From positions 2,108,001 to 2,172,000 of the forward strand of contig NZ_JAZKUG010000001.1 in the NCBI RefSeq assembly GCF_036625195.1: a stretch of 64,000 nucleotides of DNA, read 5' to 3'. A program made the position numbers and the translations under genes. The stretch comes from Accumulibacter sp. (GTDB lineage: Bacteria; Pseudomonadota; Gammaproteobacteria; Burkholderiales; Rhodocyclaceae). Shown here piece after piece: positions 43,805 to 52,667 of this stretch. The notes beneath the pieces are model-generated. The model saw only the letters and a list, made by a program, of their open reading frames with translations, searched no databases and had not been told where the DNA came from. Position 1 is the first letter of the stretch, and each line of letters begins with the position of its first letter.

Positions 43805-44218
43805 ATGATCGGTATATTTCTGGTGACGCACGGGACCCTCGGCGAGAGCCTCATCCAGAACGTCTGTCACGTGCTCAACAAGCGGCCGCCGCTGATCGCG
43901 CAGCTCGGTGTTGCGGCGCAGGACGACCCGCTCGACATCCTGCCACTCGCGCGCCTGTTGCTGCAGGAGGTCGACGGCGGCGAGGGCGTTCTGGTGATGA
44001 CCGATGTCTTCGGCGCCACGCCCGGCAACTTGGCCCTCAAGCTGCTCGCGCCGGGTCGTGTGGAAGGGGTCTCCGGGGTCAGCCTGCCGATGTTGCTGCG
44101 GGCACTGACCTATCGCGAGCGCGGGATGGACACCATGGTCCAGAAGGCGATCAGCGGTGCCCGTGACGGCGTGGTCAGGTTGCCGCCGGCGCTGGGCAGT
44201 GGCGAGGGGGAGGATTGA
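43805..44218 (+). CDS. PTS system EIIA component, mannose type
   Basis: A 137-residue EIIA-Man fold protein. His9 in LVTHGTLGE is the phosphorylation site; LVMTDVFGATPGNLA and GVSLPMLLRAL follow in order. It receives phosphate from HPr. No EIIB or EIIC is encoded nearby, so it is part of a regulatory PTS. HPr starts immediately after its stop codon. Confidence 0.95.
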   Translation: MIGIFLVTHGTLGESLIQNVCHVLNKRPPLIAQLGVAAQDDPLDILPLARLLLQEVDGGEGVLVMTDVFGATPGNLALKLLAPGRVEGVSGVSLPMLLRALTYRERGMDTMVQKAISGARDGVVRLPPALGSGEGED

Positions 44219-44488
44219 ATGGTACGTGCCGAAGCCGAAATCCGCAACAAGCTCGGGTTGCACGCGCGCGCTTCAGCCAAGCTGACGCAGCTTGCGGGCG
44301 GGTTTGCCAGCGAGGTCTGGATGGAAAAGGGGAGTCGCCGGATCAACGCCAAAAGCATCATGGGCGTGATGATGCTGGCGGCTGGCAAGGGCTCCACGGT
44401 GGTCGTCGAGACCGATGGTGCGGATGAACAGGCGGCGAATGAGGCGATTCTCGAACTGATCGCCAGCCGCTTCGGAGAGGCGGAGTGA
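44219..44488 (+). CDS. ptsH: Phosphocarrier protein HPr
   Basis: An 89-residue HPr. His15 (LGLHARAS) is the EI-dependent site, and Ser46 (NAKSIMGVMML) is the site used by HPr kinase where that enzyme exists. hprK is not in the window. The ATG directly follows the EIIA stop codon. Confidence 0.97.
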   Translation: MVRAEAEIRNKLGLHARASAKLTQLAGGFASEVWMEKGSRRINAKSIMGVMMLAAGKGSTVVVETDGADEQAANEAILELIASRFGEAE

Positions 44489-44495
44489 ACCTGGC

Positions 44496-46238
44496 ATGAG
44501 TTTTACCCTGCATGGTCTGCCGGTTTCGGCCGGTATCGCGATCGGCCAGGCGCACCTCATGTCGCACGCGACGCTCGAGGTGTCGCATCTGGTGATCTCG
44601 CCACGCATGGTGGACAAGGAGGTTGCCCGCTTCGAAGCGGCGCTGGCGCGCGTGCGCGATGAGTTCGCGGCGCTCAAGGGCCGCACGCAGCACAGCTCGG
44701 CGGAGTTCGGCGCCTTCATCGACCTGCACTCGATGATCCTGTCCGACCCCGAACTGGCCGAGGTCCCGAAGGATCTGATCCGCGAGCGTCGCTGCAACGC
44801 CGAGTGGGCGCTGGTGCAGCAGATGGAGGTGCTTGTCGACCAGTTCGAGAAGTTCGACGATCAGTACCTGCGCGAGCGCAGCTACGACGTCCGCCAGGTG
44901 GTCGAAAGGGTGATCAAGGAACTCGTCGGTCAACCTGGTCGCATGGCGCTGAAGTCGAGCAAGGGATTGAAGGAGGAGAACCTGATCGTCGTCGCGCATG
45001 ATCTCTCGCCGGCCGACGTCATCGCCTACAAGGAACATCACTTTGCCGCCTTCGTCACCGACGTCGGCGGCTCGACCTCGCACACAGCGATTCTTGCCCG
45101 CAGCCTGCGCATCCCCGCAGTTCTCGGTCTGCACAACGCCAGGCAGCTGATCCGCGACAAGGAAGTCTTGATCGTGGACGGCACGCGTGGCGTGCTGATC
45201 GTCAATCCCGATCCGCGCATACTCGACGAATACCGGCTGCGCAAGACGCAGATCGAGCTCGAGCGCTCGAAGCTCCGGCGTCTGAAGACGGCGCGCTCGG
45301 TGACGCTCGACGGGGTCGACATCGGTCTGCACGCCAACATCGAGCTGCCCGGCGACGTGGCGAACGCACTCGATGGTGGCGCCGAGGGCATCGGCCTGTT
45401 CCGCACCGAATTCCTCTTCCTCGACCGGGGCGACATGCCGACGGAGGAAGAGCAGTTCGAGGCCTACAGCGCGGTCGTCAAGGGGATGGGTGGACGGCCG
45501 GTGACCATTCGTACCTTCGATCTGGGTTACGACAAGGACCTGCATCCGGAGAAGGTTTTCGGCGAACGCATGCAGAGCAACCCGGCGCTCGGACTGCGCG
45601 CGATCCGCCTGTCGCTGGCCGAGCCAAAGATGTTCCAGACACAGTTGCGCGCCATCCTGCGCGCGTCGCGGTATGGCAAGATCAGGCTGTTGATTCCGAT
45701 GCTCTCACAGGCACACGAGATCGACCAGACGCTGGCGGCGATCGAGCGCGCGAAGGCGAGCCTGCGCGGCGAAGCGGCCGCTTTTGACGAGGCGATCGAG
45801 GTCGGCGCGATGATCGAGATTCCGGCCGCAGCTCTGGCCGTTGGTCTGTTTCTGCGCCGCATGCACTTCCTGTCGATCGGTACCAACGACCTGATCCAAT
45901 ACACGCTGGCCATCGATCGCAGTGACGAACAGGTCGCGCCGCTTTACGATCCGCTGCATCCGGCCGTGCTGATGCTGCTCGCGCACACCATCGCCAGCGC
46001 GGAGAAGGTCAACGTCCCGGTTTCGATCTGTGGTGAGCTGGCGGGTGACCCGTCGCTGACACGCCTGCTGCTGGGCATGGGGCTGCGGCAGTTCTCGATG
46101 CATCCGGCGCAGATTGTCGCAGTCAAGCAGACGATCATGCAGAGCAACTGCGCCGAGCTGGCACCGATCGTCCGCCGCCTGCTGCGTCATGAGGAGCCGG
46201 CCAAGATCCGGGAACAGCTGGCGAAGCTCAACGGGTAG
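44496..46238 (+). CDS. ptsI: Phosphoenolpyruvate-protein phosphotransferase (EI)
   Basis: A 580-residue enzyme I. The active histidine is in GGSTSHTAILARSL. The HPr-binding helical domain is at the N-terminus, and the PEP-binding barrel has GIGLFRTEFLFLDR, NPALGLRAIR, LSIGTNDLIQYTLAIDR and SICGELAGDP. It starts the phosphate cascade EI-HPr-EIIA. The gene lies 7 bases after ptsH. Confidence 0.98.
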   Translation: MSFTLHGLPVSAGIAIGQAHLMSHATLEVSHLVISPRMVDKEVARFEAALARVRDEFAALKGRTQHSSAEFGAFIDLHSMILSDPELAEVPKDLIRERRCNAEWALVQQMEVLVDQFEKFDDQYLRERSYDVRQVVERVIKELVGQPGRMALKSSKGLKEENLIVVAHDLSPADVIAYKEHHFAAFVTDVGGSTSHTAILARSLRIPAVLGLHNARQLIRDKEVLIVDGTRGVLIVNPDPRILDEYRLRKTQIELERSKLRRLKTARSVTLDGVDIGLHANIELPGDVANALDGGAEGIGLFRTEFLFLDRGDMPTEEEQFEAYSAVVKGMGGRPVTIRTFDLGYDKDLHPEKVFGERMQSNPALGLRAIRLSLAEPKMFQTQLRAILRASRYGKIRLLIPMLSQAHEIDQTLAAIERAKASLRGEAAAFDEAIEVGAMIEIPAAALAVGLFLRRMHFLSIGTNDLIQYTLAIDRSDEQVAPLYDPLHPAVLMLLAHTIASAEKVNVPVSICGELAGDPSLTRLLLGMGLRQFSMHPAQIVAVKQTIMQSNCAELAPIVRRLLRHEEPAKIREQLAKLNG

Positions 46239-46251
46239 CGATCGAACAGTG

Positions 46252-47379
46252 ATGTCATCAGAGAATTCCGTCGGCGTCGTCGCCGCGCAACGAGTACGCT
46301 TCGCCTCGCCCTTGCTGCTCAAGAGCGGTGCCGAACTGCCCGGCTTCGAGCTCGTCTTCGAGACCTATGGCACGCTCAACGCCGAGCAGTCGAACGCGGT
46401 CCTGGTCTGCCATGCGCTTTCCGGCAGTCACCACATCGCCGGCCACTATGCCGACGATCCGGAAAACGTCGGCTGGTGGGACAATCTGGTCGGTCCGGGG
46501 AAGCCGCTCGACACACGGAAATTCTTCGTCGTTGGCGTCAACAATCTCGGCGGTTGCTACGGCTCCACCGGACCGCTGTCGGTCAATCCCGCAACGGGCC
46601 GGCGTTACGGCGCCGACTTTCCGATGGTGACGGTCGAGGACTGGGTTGCGGCACAGGCACGCCTTGCCGACCACCTGGGCATTGCAACCTGGGCCGCCGT
46701 CGTCGGCGGCAGCCTGGGAGGGATGCAGGCACTGGCGTGGTCGATGCAGCTTCCGCAACGCATCCGGCATGCTCTGGTGATCGCCTCGGCGCCGAAGCTG
46801 TCGGCACAAAACATCGCTTTCAACGAGGTGGCGCGGCAGGCAATCGTCTCCGACCCCGACTTTCACGCCGGCCACTACGCCGAGAACGGCGTCATTCCGA
46901 CGCGTGGACTGCGCCTGGCGCGCATGGTGGGCCACATCACCTATCTCTCGGACAGCCAGATGGGCGAGAAATTCGGGCGCCAGTTGCGGCATGGAGCGCA
47001 CAACTTCAGCTACGACGTCGACTTCGAGATCGAGTCCTACCTGCGTTACCAGGGCGACAAGTTCGCACGCTTCTTCGACGCCAACACCTACCTGATGATG
47101 ACCAAGGCGCTCGATTATTTCGACCCCGCTTATGAGTACGACGGGAATCTGGCGGCTGCCTTGGCGCGCGCGCAAGCCAGCTTTTTCGTGGCCAGTTTTT
47201 CGACCGATTGGCGCTTCGCGCCGGCGCGTTCGCGGGAGATCGTCTTCGCCCTGCTGCACAATCGATTGCGTGTGGCGTATGCCGAGATTGAATGCGACGC
47301 CGGACACGACTCGTTCCTGCTCGACGATCCGCATTATCATTCCCTGCTGCGCGCCTACCTGGAGAACATCAGCGTATGA
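46252..47379 (+). CDS. metX: Homoserine O-acyltransferase MetX
   Basis: A 375-residue alpha/beta-hydrolase-fold enzyme that activates homoserine for methionine synthesis. LVCHALSGSHHIAG, WWDNLVGPGKPLDT, the nucleophile elbow GGSLGGMQAL and the C-terminal catalytic GHDSFLLD are present. MetX proteins next to metW in beta- and gammaproteobacteria are often succinyltransferases, so the acyl donor is not certain. The start is 46252; metW overlaps its stop (ATGA). Confidence 0.95.
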   Translation: MSSENSVGVVAAQRVRFASPLLLKSGAELPGFELVFETYGTLNAEQSNAVLVCHALSGSHHIAGHYADDPENVGWWDNLVGPGKPLDTRKFFVVGVNNLGGCYGSTGPLSVNPATGRRYGADFPMVTVEDWVAAQARLADHLGIATWAAVVGGSLGGMQALAWSMQLPQRIRHALVIASAPKLSAQNIAFNEVARQAIVSDPDFHAGHYAENGVIPTRGLRLARMVGHITYLSDSQMGEKFGRQLRHGAHNFSYDVDFEIESYLRYQGDKFARFFDANTYLMMTKALDYFDPAYEYDGNLAAALARAQASFFVASFSTDWRFAPARSREIVFALLHNRLRVAYAEIECDAGHDSFLLDDPHYHSLLRAYLENISV

Positions 47380-47999
47380 CCGAGCACGAGAGAAGGGTCA
47401 AGGCGGAACAGCGGGAGCGGTTCGACTTTGCCGTCATTGCCGGCTGGATTCCGCCGGGCGAGCGTGTGCTCGATCTCGGTTGTGGTGACGGCAGGCTGTT
47501 GCGCTACCTCAGCGAGACGCGCGACGTCAGCGGTTACGGGGTCGAGATCGATGGCGACAGCGTGCTCGGTTGCATCCGCAACGGCGTCGACGTCATCCAG
47601 ATGGACATCGAGTGCGGGCTGTCCGGTTTCGAGGACAGGTCCTTCGATCACGTCATCATCTCGCAGGCGCTGCAGACGATGCTTGCCACGGAAGGCACCC
47701 TCAACGAGATGCTGCGTGTCGCCGACGAAGCGGTGGTCAGCTTCCCCAACTTCGCCTACCGAAGCAATCGCGCGGCGATCGCTGCCGGGCGCATGCCTGT
47801 TTCCGAGGACTTGCCATACGACTGGTTCGATACACCGAACGTACGCTTCTTCACCATCGCCGATTTCGAGGATCTGTGTGCTCGGCTGGGTATCCAGATT
47901 CGCGAGCGGCTGGCCTTCGATGAAGCAGGTCGCGAGGTCAGCGACGATCCCAACCTCAACGGCAGCCTGGCTTTCTATCGTCTCGGACGCGGCGCTTGA
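47376..47999 (+). CDS. metW: MetW methyltransferase-fold protein
   Basis: A 207-residue class I SAM-methyltransferase-fold protein. RVLDLGCGDGRLLRYL is motif I, and QALQTMLATEGTLNEMLRV, VVSFPNFAYRSNR and LPYDWFDTPNVRF are specific to MetW. MetW works with MetX in methionine biosynthesis and can activate it. It overlaps metX and ampG by four and one bases. Confidence 0.96.
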   Translation: MTEHERRVKAEQRERFDFAVIAGWIPPGERVLDLGCGDGRLLRYLSETRDVSGYGVEIDGDSVLGCIRNGVDVIQMDIECGLSGFEDRSFDHVIISQALQTMLATEGTLNEMLRVADEAVVSFPNFAYRSNRAAIAAGRMPVSEDLPYDWFDTPNVRFFTIADFEDLCARLGIQIRERLAFDEAGREVSDDPNLNGSLAFYRLGRGA

Positions 48000-49261
48000 T
48001 GATGCCTGGTTGGCTGCGCCTGCTGTTGACGAGGCGGATGCTGATCTGTGTGCTGACTGGCTTCAGTTCCGGGATGCCGCTCTACCTGCTCCTCAACCTG
48101 CTGCCGGCATGGTTGCGCAGCGAGAGCGTCGACCTGAAGACCATCGGCCTGTTTGCGCTGATTCAGTTTCCGTACACCTGGAAGTTCGTCTGGGCGCCGC
48201 TGCTCGACCGCTACCGTCTGCCACTCGGCCGCCGCCGCGGCTGGATGCTGCTGTCGCAGATCGGCCTCCTGTTGTCGATCGGGCTGCTTGGCGGGTTGTC
48301 CCCGGCGGCTGAGCTGACCGCGATCGTCTGGCTGTCGGTGGCGCTGGCCTTCCTGTCGGCAACCCAGGACATCGCCCTCGATGCGTTTCGCCGCGAGATT
48401 CTGAGTGACGAGGAACTCGGTCTTGGCAACTCGGTGCATGTCAACGCCTATCGGGTCGCCGGTCTGGTGCCGGGGTCCCTGTCACTCATTCTTGCCGACC
48501 TGCTGCCCTGGGCGCAGGTCTTCTGGATCACTGCCGCCTTCATGTTGCCGGGAATGATCATGGCACTGCTGGTTGCCGAACCGGCGGTCTCCGGCGCGCC
48601 GAAGACCCTGCGCCAGGCGGTGGTCGAACCCTTCCACGAGTTCATCGGCCGCAAGGGCTGGTCGGGTGCGCTGCTGGTGCTTGGCTTCATCTTCCTCTAC
48701 AAACTCGGCGATTCGCTGGCGACGGCGCTGTCGACGCCCTTCTACCTTGATCTGGGATACAGCAAGACCGACATCGGCGTCATCGCCAAACATGCCGGCC
48801 TCTGGCCGGCAGTCTTTGGCGGCCTGCTCGGCGGACTGTGGATGGTGCGACTGGGCATCAACCGCGCCCTCTGGCTGTTTGGCGTGGTGCAATGGGTCAC
48901 CATTCTGGGCTTCGCCTGGCTCGCCTGGCGTGGCGTTCAGACGAGCATCGACGGCGTCGACCGGGCGGCGCTGGCGGGCGTCATCGCTGCCGAGTACCTC
49001 GGCGTCGGGCTCGGTACCGCAGCCTTCACCGCTTTCATCGCGCGTGCCACCAACCCGGCCTTCACCGCCACCCAGTTCGCGCTGTTCACCAGTCTGGCCG
49101 CGGTGCCGCGCACCTTCATCAATGCCGGTGCCGGGGCACTGGTCGAGGCAGTGGGGTGGTTCAGCTTCTTCATCATCTGCTTCGTGCTTGCCGCGCCAGG
49201 CATGGCCCTGCTGCTCAAGGTCGCGCCGTGGAACGAGACGCCGCCGTCGCCGCGGCCCTGA
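47999..49261 (+). CDS. ampG: AmpG-family muropeptide permease (MFS)
   Basis: A 420-residue transporter with about 12 membrane segments. CVLTGFSSGMPLYLLLNLLPAWL, PYTWKFVWAPLLDR, RRGWMLLSQ and SATQDIALDAFRREIL are AmpG hallmarks. It imports anhydromuropeptides for cell-wall recycling. Its first ATG overlaps the metW stop (TGATG). The 3' end overlaps the downstream glycosylase gene by 34 bases. Confidence 0.93.
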   Translation: MMPGWLRLLLTRRMLICVLTGFSSGMPLYLLLNLLPAWLRSESVDLKTIGLFALIQFPYTWKFVWAPLLDRYRLPLGRRRGWMLLSQIGLLLSIGLLGGLSPAAELTAIVWLSVALAFLSATQDIALDAFRREILSDEELGLGNSVHVNAYRVAGLVPGSLSLILADLLPWAQVFWITAAFMLPGMIMALLVAEPAVSGAPKTLRQAVVEPFHEFIGRKGWSGALLVLGFIFLYKLGDSLATALSTPFYLDLGYSKTDIGVIAKHAGLWPAVFGGLLGGLWMVRLGINRALWLFGVVQWVTILGFAWLAWRGVQTSIDGVDRAALAGVIAAEYLGVGLGTAAFTAFIARATNPAFTATQFALFTSLAAVPRTFINAGAGALVEAVGWFSFFIICFVLAAPGMALLLKVAPWNETPPSPRP

Positions 49262-49959
49262 TCGCAGCCGCGCGGGAGTTGTCCCTGCGGCTGTCGCGGC
49301 TCAGCTTCAGGCCGCCGGTCAGCCACGTCTACGACCCGCTGGGCTATGCCTGGGCCGGCTACGAGTGTTACCTGCGCCGCTATGCCGCAAGCGCCCGCAG
49401 GATTCTCTTCCTCGGCATGAACCCGGGCCCCTTCGGGATGGTGCAGACTGGCGTTCCTTTCGGCGAGGTGGCGGCGGTTCGGGACTGGCTAGGCATCAGC
49501 GTGCCTGTCGCGAAACCCGTGCGGGAGAACCCGTGGCGACCGATCGAAGGCTTCGCCTGTGCCCGTTCGGAGGTCAGCGGGCGAAGGTTGTGGGGCTTGT
49601 TCCGCGAGCGCTTCGGTAGCCCGGAGGCTTTCTTCGCCGAGCATTTCGTCGCCAACTACTGCCCACTCGCCTTTTTCGATCGTGGCCGCAATCTGACGCC
49701 CGACAAGCTGCCGGCAGCTGAGACCGCGCCGCTGCATGCTGCCTGTGACGATCACCTCCGGCGGCTGGTCTCGGTCCTGCAGCCTGCCTGGGTGATCGGT
49801 ATCGGCGCCTTCGCCGAGCAGCGGGCAGCCGCGGCTCTGGCCGGGGTGCCGCTGCGAAGCGGTCGCATATTGCATCCGAGCCCCGCGAGTCCGGCCGCCA
49901 ATCGTGGCTGGGCGACAGCGGCGACGCGGCAGATGCAGGCACTCGGAGCGTGGAGCTGA
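49228..49959 (+). CDS. SMUG1-type uracil-DNA glycosylase
   Basis: A 243-residue DNA repair enzyme. FLGMNPGPFGMVQTGVPFGE is the SMUG1 active-site motif, ANYCPLAFFD follows, and HPSPASPAANRGW is the second DNA-contact motif. SMUG1 removes uracil and oxidised pyrimidines. The GTG start at 49228 lies inside ampG, with AAGG upstream; this start gives a helical N-terminus like other members. Confidence in the start is moderate. Confidence 0.85.
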   Translation: MERDAAVAAALIAAARELSLRLSRLSFRPPVSHVYDPLGYAWAGYECYLRRYAASARRILFLGMNPGPFGMVQTGVPFGEVAAVRDWLGISVPVAKPVRENPWRPIEGFACARSEVSGRRLWGLFRERFGSPEAFFAEHFVANYCPLAFFDRGRNLTPDKLPAAETAPLHAACDDHLRRLVSVLQPAWVIGIGAFAEQRAAAALAGVPLRSGRILHPSPASPAANRGWATAATRQMQALGAWS

Positions 49960-50034
49960 CTCTGCGCGATTCGCCCTTCGCTCTGGCTGTCGCGGCAACT
50001 TGCCGGGGGTGTGTCGAGGCTGGTGCCGCGCCGC

Positions 50035-50355
50035 TCACTTGCGGTCGACGAGGCCCAGGTCCGACAGCTCTCGGCGCAGCATACGCCACGTACGCCAGGC
50101 AAGGAAGGCGCGGCTGCTCCACCGCCAGACGCGGCTCGGCCGCAGGATGACGAGCACGGCGACGCCCGTCGCGACCAACTCCGGATGCCCCTTGAGGTAG
50201 GCGCCGCACTGGCGTGCGCCGGCGACGACGCGGTCGGCCGTCCCCATCGCCTCGCCCAGTGGCTGCAACTGCTGTGTGAGCAACTGGCGCTGGCTGCTGA
50301 TGCGCTCAAGCAACCGGCCACGCTCGACAGCGAGGTCAATCTGCTCTTGTTTCAC
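50035..50355 (-). CDS. YqjK-like protein
   Basis: A 106-residue protein with a basic, Gln-rich helical N-terminus (VKQEQIDLAVERGRLLERI), one hydrophobic stretch (about 64-78) and RVWRWSSRAFLAWRTWRML, which resembles the end of YqjK. The GTG at 50355 is inferred from similarity and lies 20 bases inside the preceding gene; a longer open frame exists but adds no conserved part. The order DUF883-holin-like-YqjK is the E. coli yqjDEK order. Confidence 0.75.
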   Translation of the reverse strand: MKQEQIDLAVERGRLLERISSQRQLLTQQLQPLGEAMGTADRVVAGARQCGAYLKGHPELVATGVAVLVILRPSRVWRWSSRAFLAWRTWRMLRRELSDLGLVDRK

Positions 50356-50746
50356 CGCGCGCAGTGCCCTGCAGCAGACGGATGTCGTGTTCGAGCTCAG
50401 CGATGCTGGTAGTGAACAGGTGCCGGCGAGCAAGCGCGCCGCGGCGCAGTGCCATCAGTGCCACGCCACCGGCGAGCAGGAAGCCGGCGCTGAGGATACT
50501 CAGCAGCAGCAGCCTTTGCTCCCAGAAGAGAACGGTCAACACGGCGAGCACGAGAATGGTGCCGACGATCAGGCAGAAGCTGGCCATTTGCGCCAGCAAC
50601 AGCAGACGGAGGGCGCGCAGCTTCTCCTCGGCGAACTCGTTGGCAAGCAGTTCGAGGCGCGTGCGGCCAGTTGCCAGCAGTGTCGCGGCGCCGTTCTTCG
50701 TCGCCGCCAGGATGCCGCCGCTGACACCGCTGGAGCGGTCGCTCAT
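50336..50746 (-). CDS. YqjE-like (holin superfamily) membrane protein
   Basis: A 136-residue protein with two adjacent membrane segments (about 46-72 and 78-99) between charged ends; LELLANEFAEEKLRALRLLLLAQ precedes them. It belongs to the YqjE or Actinobacterial Holin-X type family. In E. coli the equivalent is an inner-membrane protein. No phage genes are nearby. It lies 14 bases after the DUF883 gene. Confidence 0.85.
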   Translation of the reverse strand: MSDRSSGVSGGILAATKNGAATLLATGRTRLELLANEFAEEKLRALRLLLLAQMASFCLIVGTILVLAVLTVLFWEQRLLLLSILSAGFLLAGGVALMALRRGALARRHLFTTSIAELEHDIRLLQGTARGETRAD

Positions 50747-50760
50747 CGCGTCCGCGCTGG

Positions 50761-51081
50761 TCAGCGACGGCCGATGATCACGCCGAGCAGCAGGCCGACG
50801 GCTGCAGCCAGGCCGACCGCGCGCCAGGGGTTCTCATGGACGTAGTCGTCGGTGGCGCGTGCGGCCGCCTTGGTACGGTCGACCAGGGCAGCTTCGGCGT
50901 CGGCCAAGCGGATGCGGGCGTCGCGCAGCCGTTCGCCGAAGCGCTCGCGCAGATCGCCCATCTTGTCGCCCGCAACGCCGGCGGTGGCGCGCAGGATCTC
51001 CTCTGCGTCTGCGACCACGACCTTCATGTCGGAGACGAGTTTCTGTTTGTTGGCGGTGGAAAGATCGGTGACTTCGGACAT
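50761..51081 (-). CDS. DUF883 (YqjD/ElaB-type) ribosome-associated membrane protein
   Basis: A 106-residue protein with a helical N-terminal part (KQKLVSDMKVVVADAEEILRATAG), many Arg/Asp/Ala residues, and the C-terminal membrane anchor DDYVHENPWRAVGLAAAVGLLLGVIIGRR, typical of YqjD/ElaB. E. coli YqjD is stationary-phase induced and tethers ribosomes to the membrane. The ATG at 51081 follows TGAGG. Confidence 0.93.
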   Translation of the reverse strand: MSEVTDLSTANKQKLVSDMKVVVADAEEILRATAGVAGDKMGDLRERFGERLRDARIRLADAEAALVDRTKAAARATDDYVHENPWRAVGLAAAVGLLLGVIIGRR

Positions 51082-51153
51082 TGCGGGCCTCACAGTGGAA
51101 GGTGGTGACAGGAAGGACACAACTGCTACGGGACCTCTCGACGAGACCTTCAC

Positions 51154-51159
51154 ATTATA
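51154..51159 (-). promoter_or_regulatory. -10 element for the yqjD-like operon
   Basis: Read on the minus strand this is TATAAT, an exact consensus match, about 75 bases before the DUF883 gene. A TTGATC lies 15 bases further upstream, short of the usual spacing. Confidence 0.5.
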
Positions 51160-51176
51160 GAAAACGCTGGCGAAGA

Positions 51177-51977
51177 TCAATCATTGTCGGCAGTTGCCAG
51201 CGTGTAGTCGTAATCGATGGTCAGCGGAGCATGATCGCTGAAGCGTTCCTCCTTGTAGATCGCGGCGCGTCGCGCGGTCGCGGCGATGTTTGCCGTTGCC
51301 AGTTGGTAGTCCAGTCGCCAGCCAACGTTTCTTGCCCACGCCTGTCCGCGATTCGACCACCAGGTGTATGAGTCGCCAGTGGCCTGCGGGTGCAGTCGTC
51401 GGTAGACGTCGCACCAACCGTCCTCGTTCAGGAGGCCGCTGACCCAGGCTCGCTCCTCGGGGAGAAAGCCCGAGTTGCCACGGTTGCTGCGCCAGTTCCT
51501 GAGATCGATTTCCTGGTGTGCGATGTTCCAGTCGCCGCAGACGATGATCTCGCGGTCGCTGCCGGCGAGGCCTTTCAGATGTGGACCGATCAGCGCCATG
51601 AATCGGTACTTGGCTTGCTGCCGTTCAGCCGAGCTCGACCCGGATGGCTGGTAGAGGCATACCACCGATAGCCGGCCAAAATCGGCGCGCAGGTAGCGGC
51701 CTTCCGCATCGAACTCGGTACTGCCGAGGTGATCGACCACCCGGTCGGGTTTCCTCCGGCACCACAGGCCGACGCCGCTGTAACCCTTCCTCCCCGCATG
51801 GCGGTAGAAAGCATGCAGGTCAGCGGGTGACCGCATCTGCTCGTCGAGGTCCGCCGCGTCCGCTCGCAGTTCCTGGACGCAGACGACATCGGCGTCCTGC
51901 CGCTCGAGCCAGGGCAGGAGACCCCGCCGCCAGGCCGATCGAATGCCGTTGAGGTTCAGCGTAATGATGCGTAACAT
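51177..51977 (-). CDS. xth: Exodeoxyribonuclease III
   Basis: A 266-residue endonuclease/exonuclease/phosphatase-fold enzyme for AP-site repair. MLRIITLNLNGIRSA, VVCVQELRAD (Glu36), CGDWNIAHQEIDL and the final FSDHAPL (His249) are the active-site blocks. The ATG at 51975-51977 gives the conserved N-terminus; the frame is open farther upstream across pyrE without similarity. It is divergent from pyrE, with a 42-base gap. Confidence 0.95.
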   Translation of the reverse strand: MLRIITLNLNGIRSAWRRGLLPWLERQDADVVCVQELRADAADLDEQMRSPADLHAFYRHAGRKGYSGVGLWCRRKPDRVVDHLGSTEFDAEGRYLRADFGRLSVVCLYQPSGSSSAERQQAKYRFMALIGPHLKGLAGSDREIIVCGDWNIAHQEIDLRNWRSNRGNSGFLPEERAWVSGLLNEDGWCDVYRRLHPQATGDSYTWWSNRGQAWARNVGWRLDYQLATANIAATARRAAIYKEERFSDHAPLTIDYDYTLATADND

Positions 51978-52019
51978 AGCTGTCCGGCGCCGGGACCGGC
52001 TTTCAGTGAAGCAACGCAA

Positions 52020-52667
52020 ATGGATTTCCGACAGCAGTTCATGGAATTCGCGGTGGCGCAGAATGTGCTCGGCTTCGGCGAGTTCAGGACCAAAGGGGGC
52101 CGGCTGTCGCCCTACTTTTTCAATGCCGGCCTGTTCAACGATGGCGCTGCCCTCGACCAATTGGGCGAATTCTACGCCAAGGCGATCATTGCCAGCGCGA
52201 TCGTTGCCGACGGCCTGTTCGGCCCGGCCTACAAGGGTATTCCGCTGGTCGCGGTGACTGCGGTGGCGCTGGCGCGGGGTGGGCGCAACCTGCCATTCTC
52301 CTTCAATCGCAAGGAGGTCAAGGATCATGGCGAGGGCGGCAGCATCGTCGGCGCGCCCCTCGTCGGTCGCGTCCTGATCATCGACGATGTGATCACCGCC
52401 GGCACCTCGATTCGCGAGTCGGTCGAACTGATCCGCGCCGCGGGTGCTTCGCCGTGCGGTGTCGTCATCGCACTTGACCGGATGGAGCGGGGCCAGAGCG
52501 AGTTGTCCGCCGTGCAGGAGGTCGAGCGCGATTACGGAATGCCGGTGGTCGCCGTCGCGACGCTCGATGACCTGATGGGTTTCCTCCGCAACAGTCCGCA
52601 ACTGCAACAGAACGAAGCGGCGGTCGCTGCCTATCGGCGCCAGTATGGCATTGCGCGTGCTGCCTAG
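52020..52667 (+). CDS. pyrE: Orotate phosphoribosyltransferase
   Basis: A 215-residue enzyme making OMP from orotate and PRPP in pyrimidine synthesis. FKTKGGRLSPYFFNAG-like sequence (here FRTKGGRLSPYFFNAG), PAYKGIPL, RKEVKDHGEGG and the PRPP loop VLIIDDVITAGTSIRES are present. Length is normal. The next gene overlaps its 3' end by 23 bases. Confidence 0.97.
   Translation: MDFRQQFMEFAVAQNVLGFGEFRTKGGRLSPYFFNAGLFNDGAALDQLGEFYAKAIIASAIVADGLFGPAYKGIPLVAVTAVALARGGRNLPFSFNRKEVKDHGEGGSIVGAPLVGRVLIIDDVITAGTSIRESVELIRAAGASPCGVVIALDRMERGQSELSAVQEVERDYGMPVVAVATLDDLMGFLRNSPQLQQNEAAVAAYRRQYGIARAA

Noticed and set aside
50336..50746. Possible prophage remnant suggested by the holin-like protein
   Set aside because: The order DUF883, YqjE-like, YqjK-like is the chromosomal yqjDEK order, and no other phage gene is near.
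51978..52607. N-terminal extension of exonuclease III to 476 residues
   Set aside because: The extension lies antisense to pyrE and has no similarity; the conserved protein begins MLRIITLNLNG at 51977.
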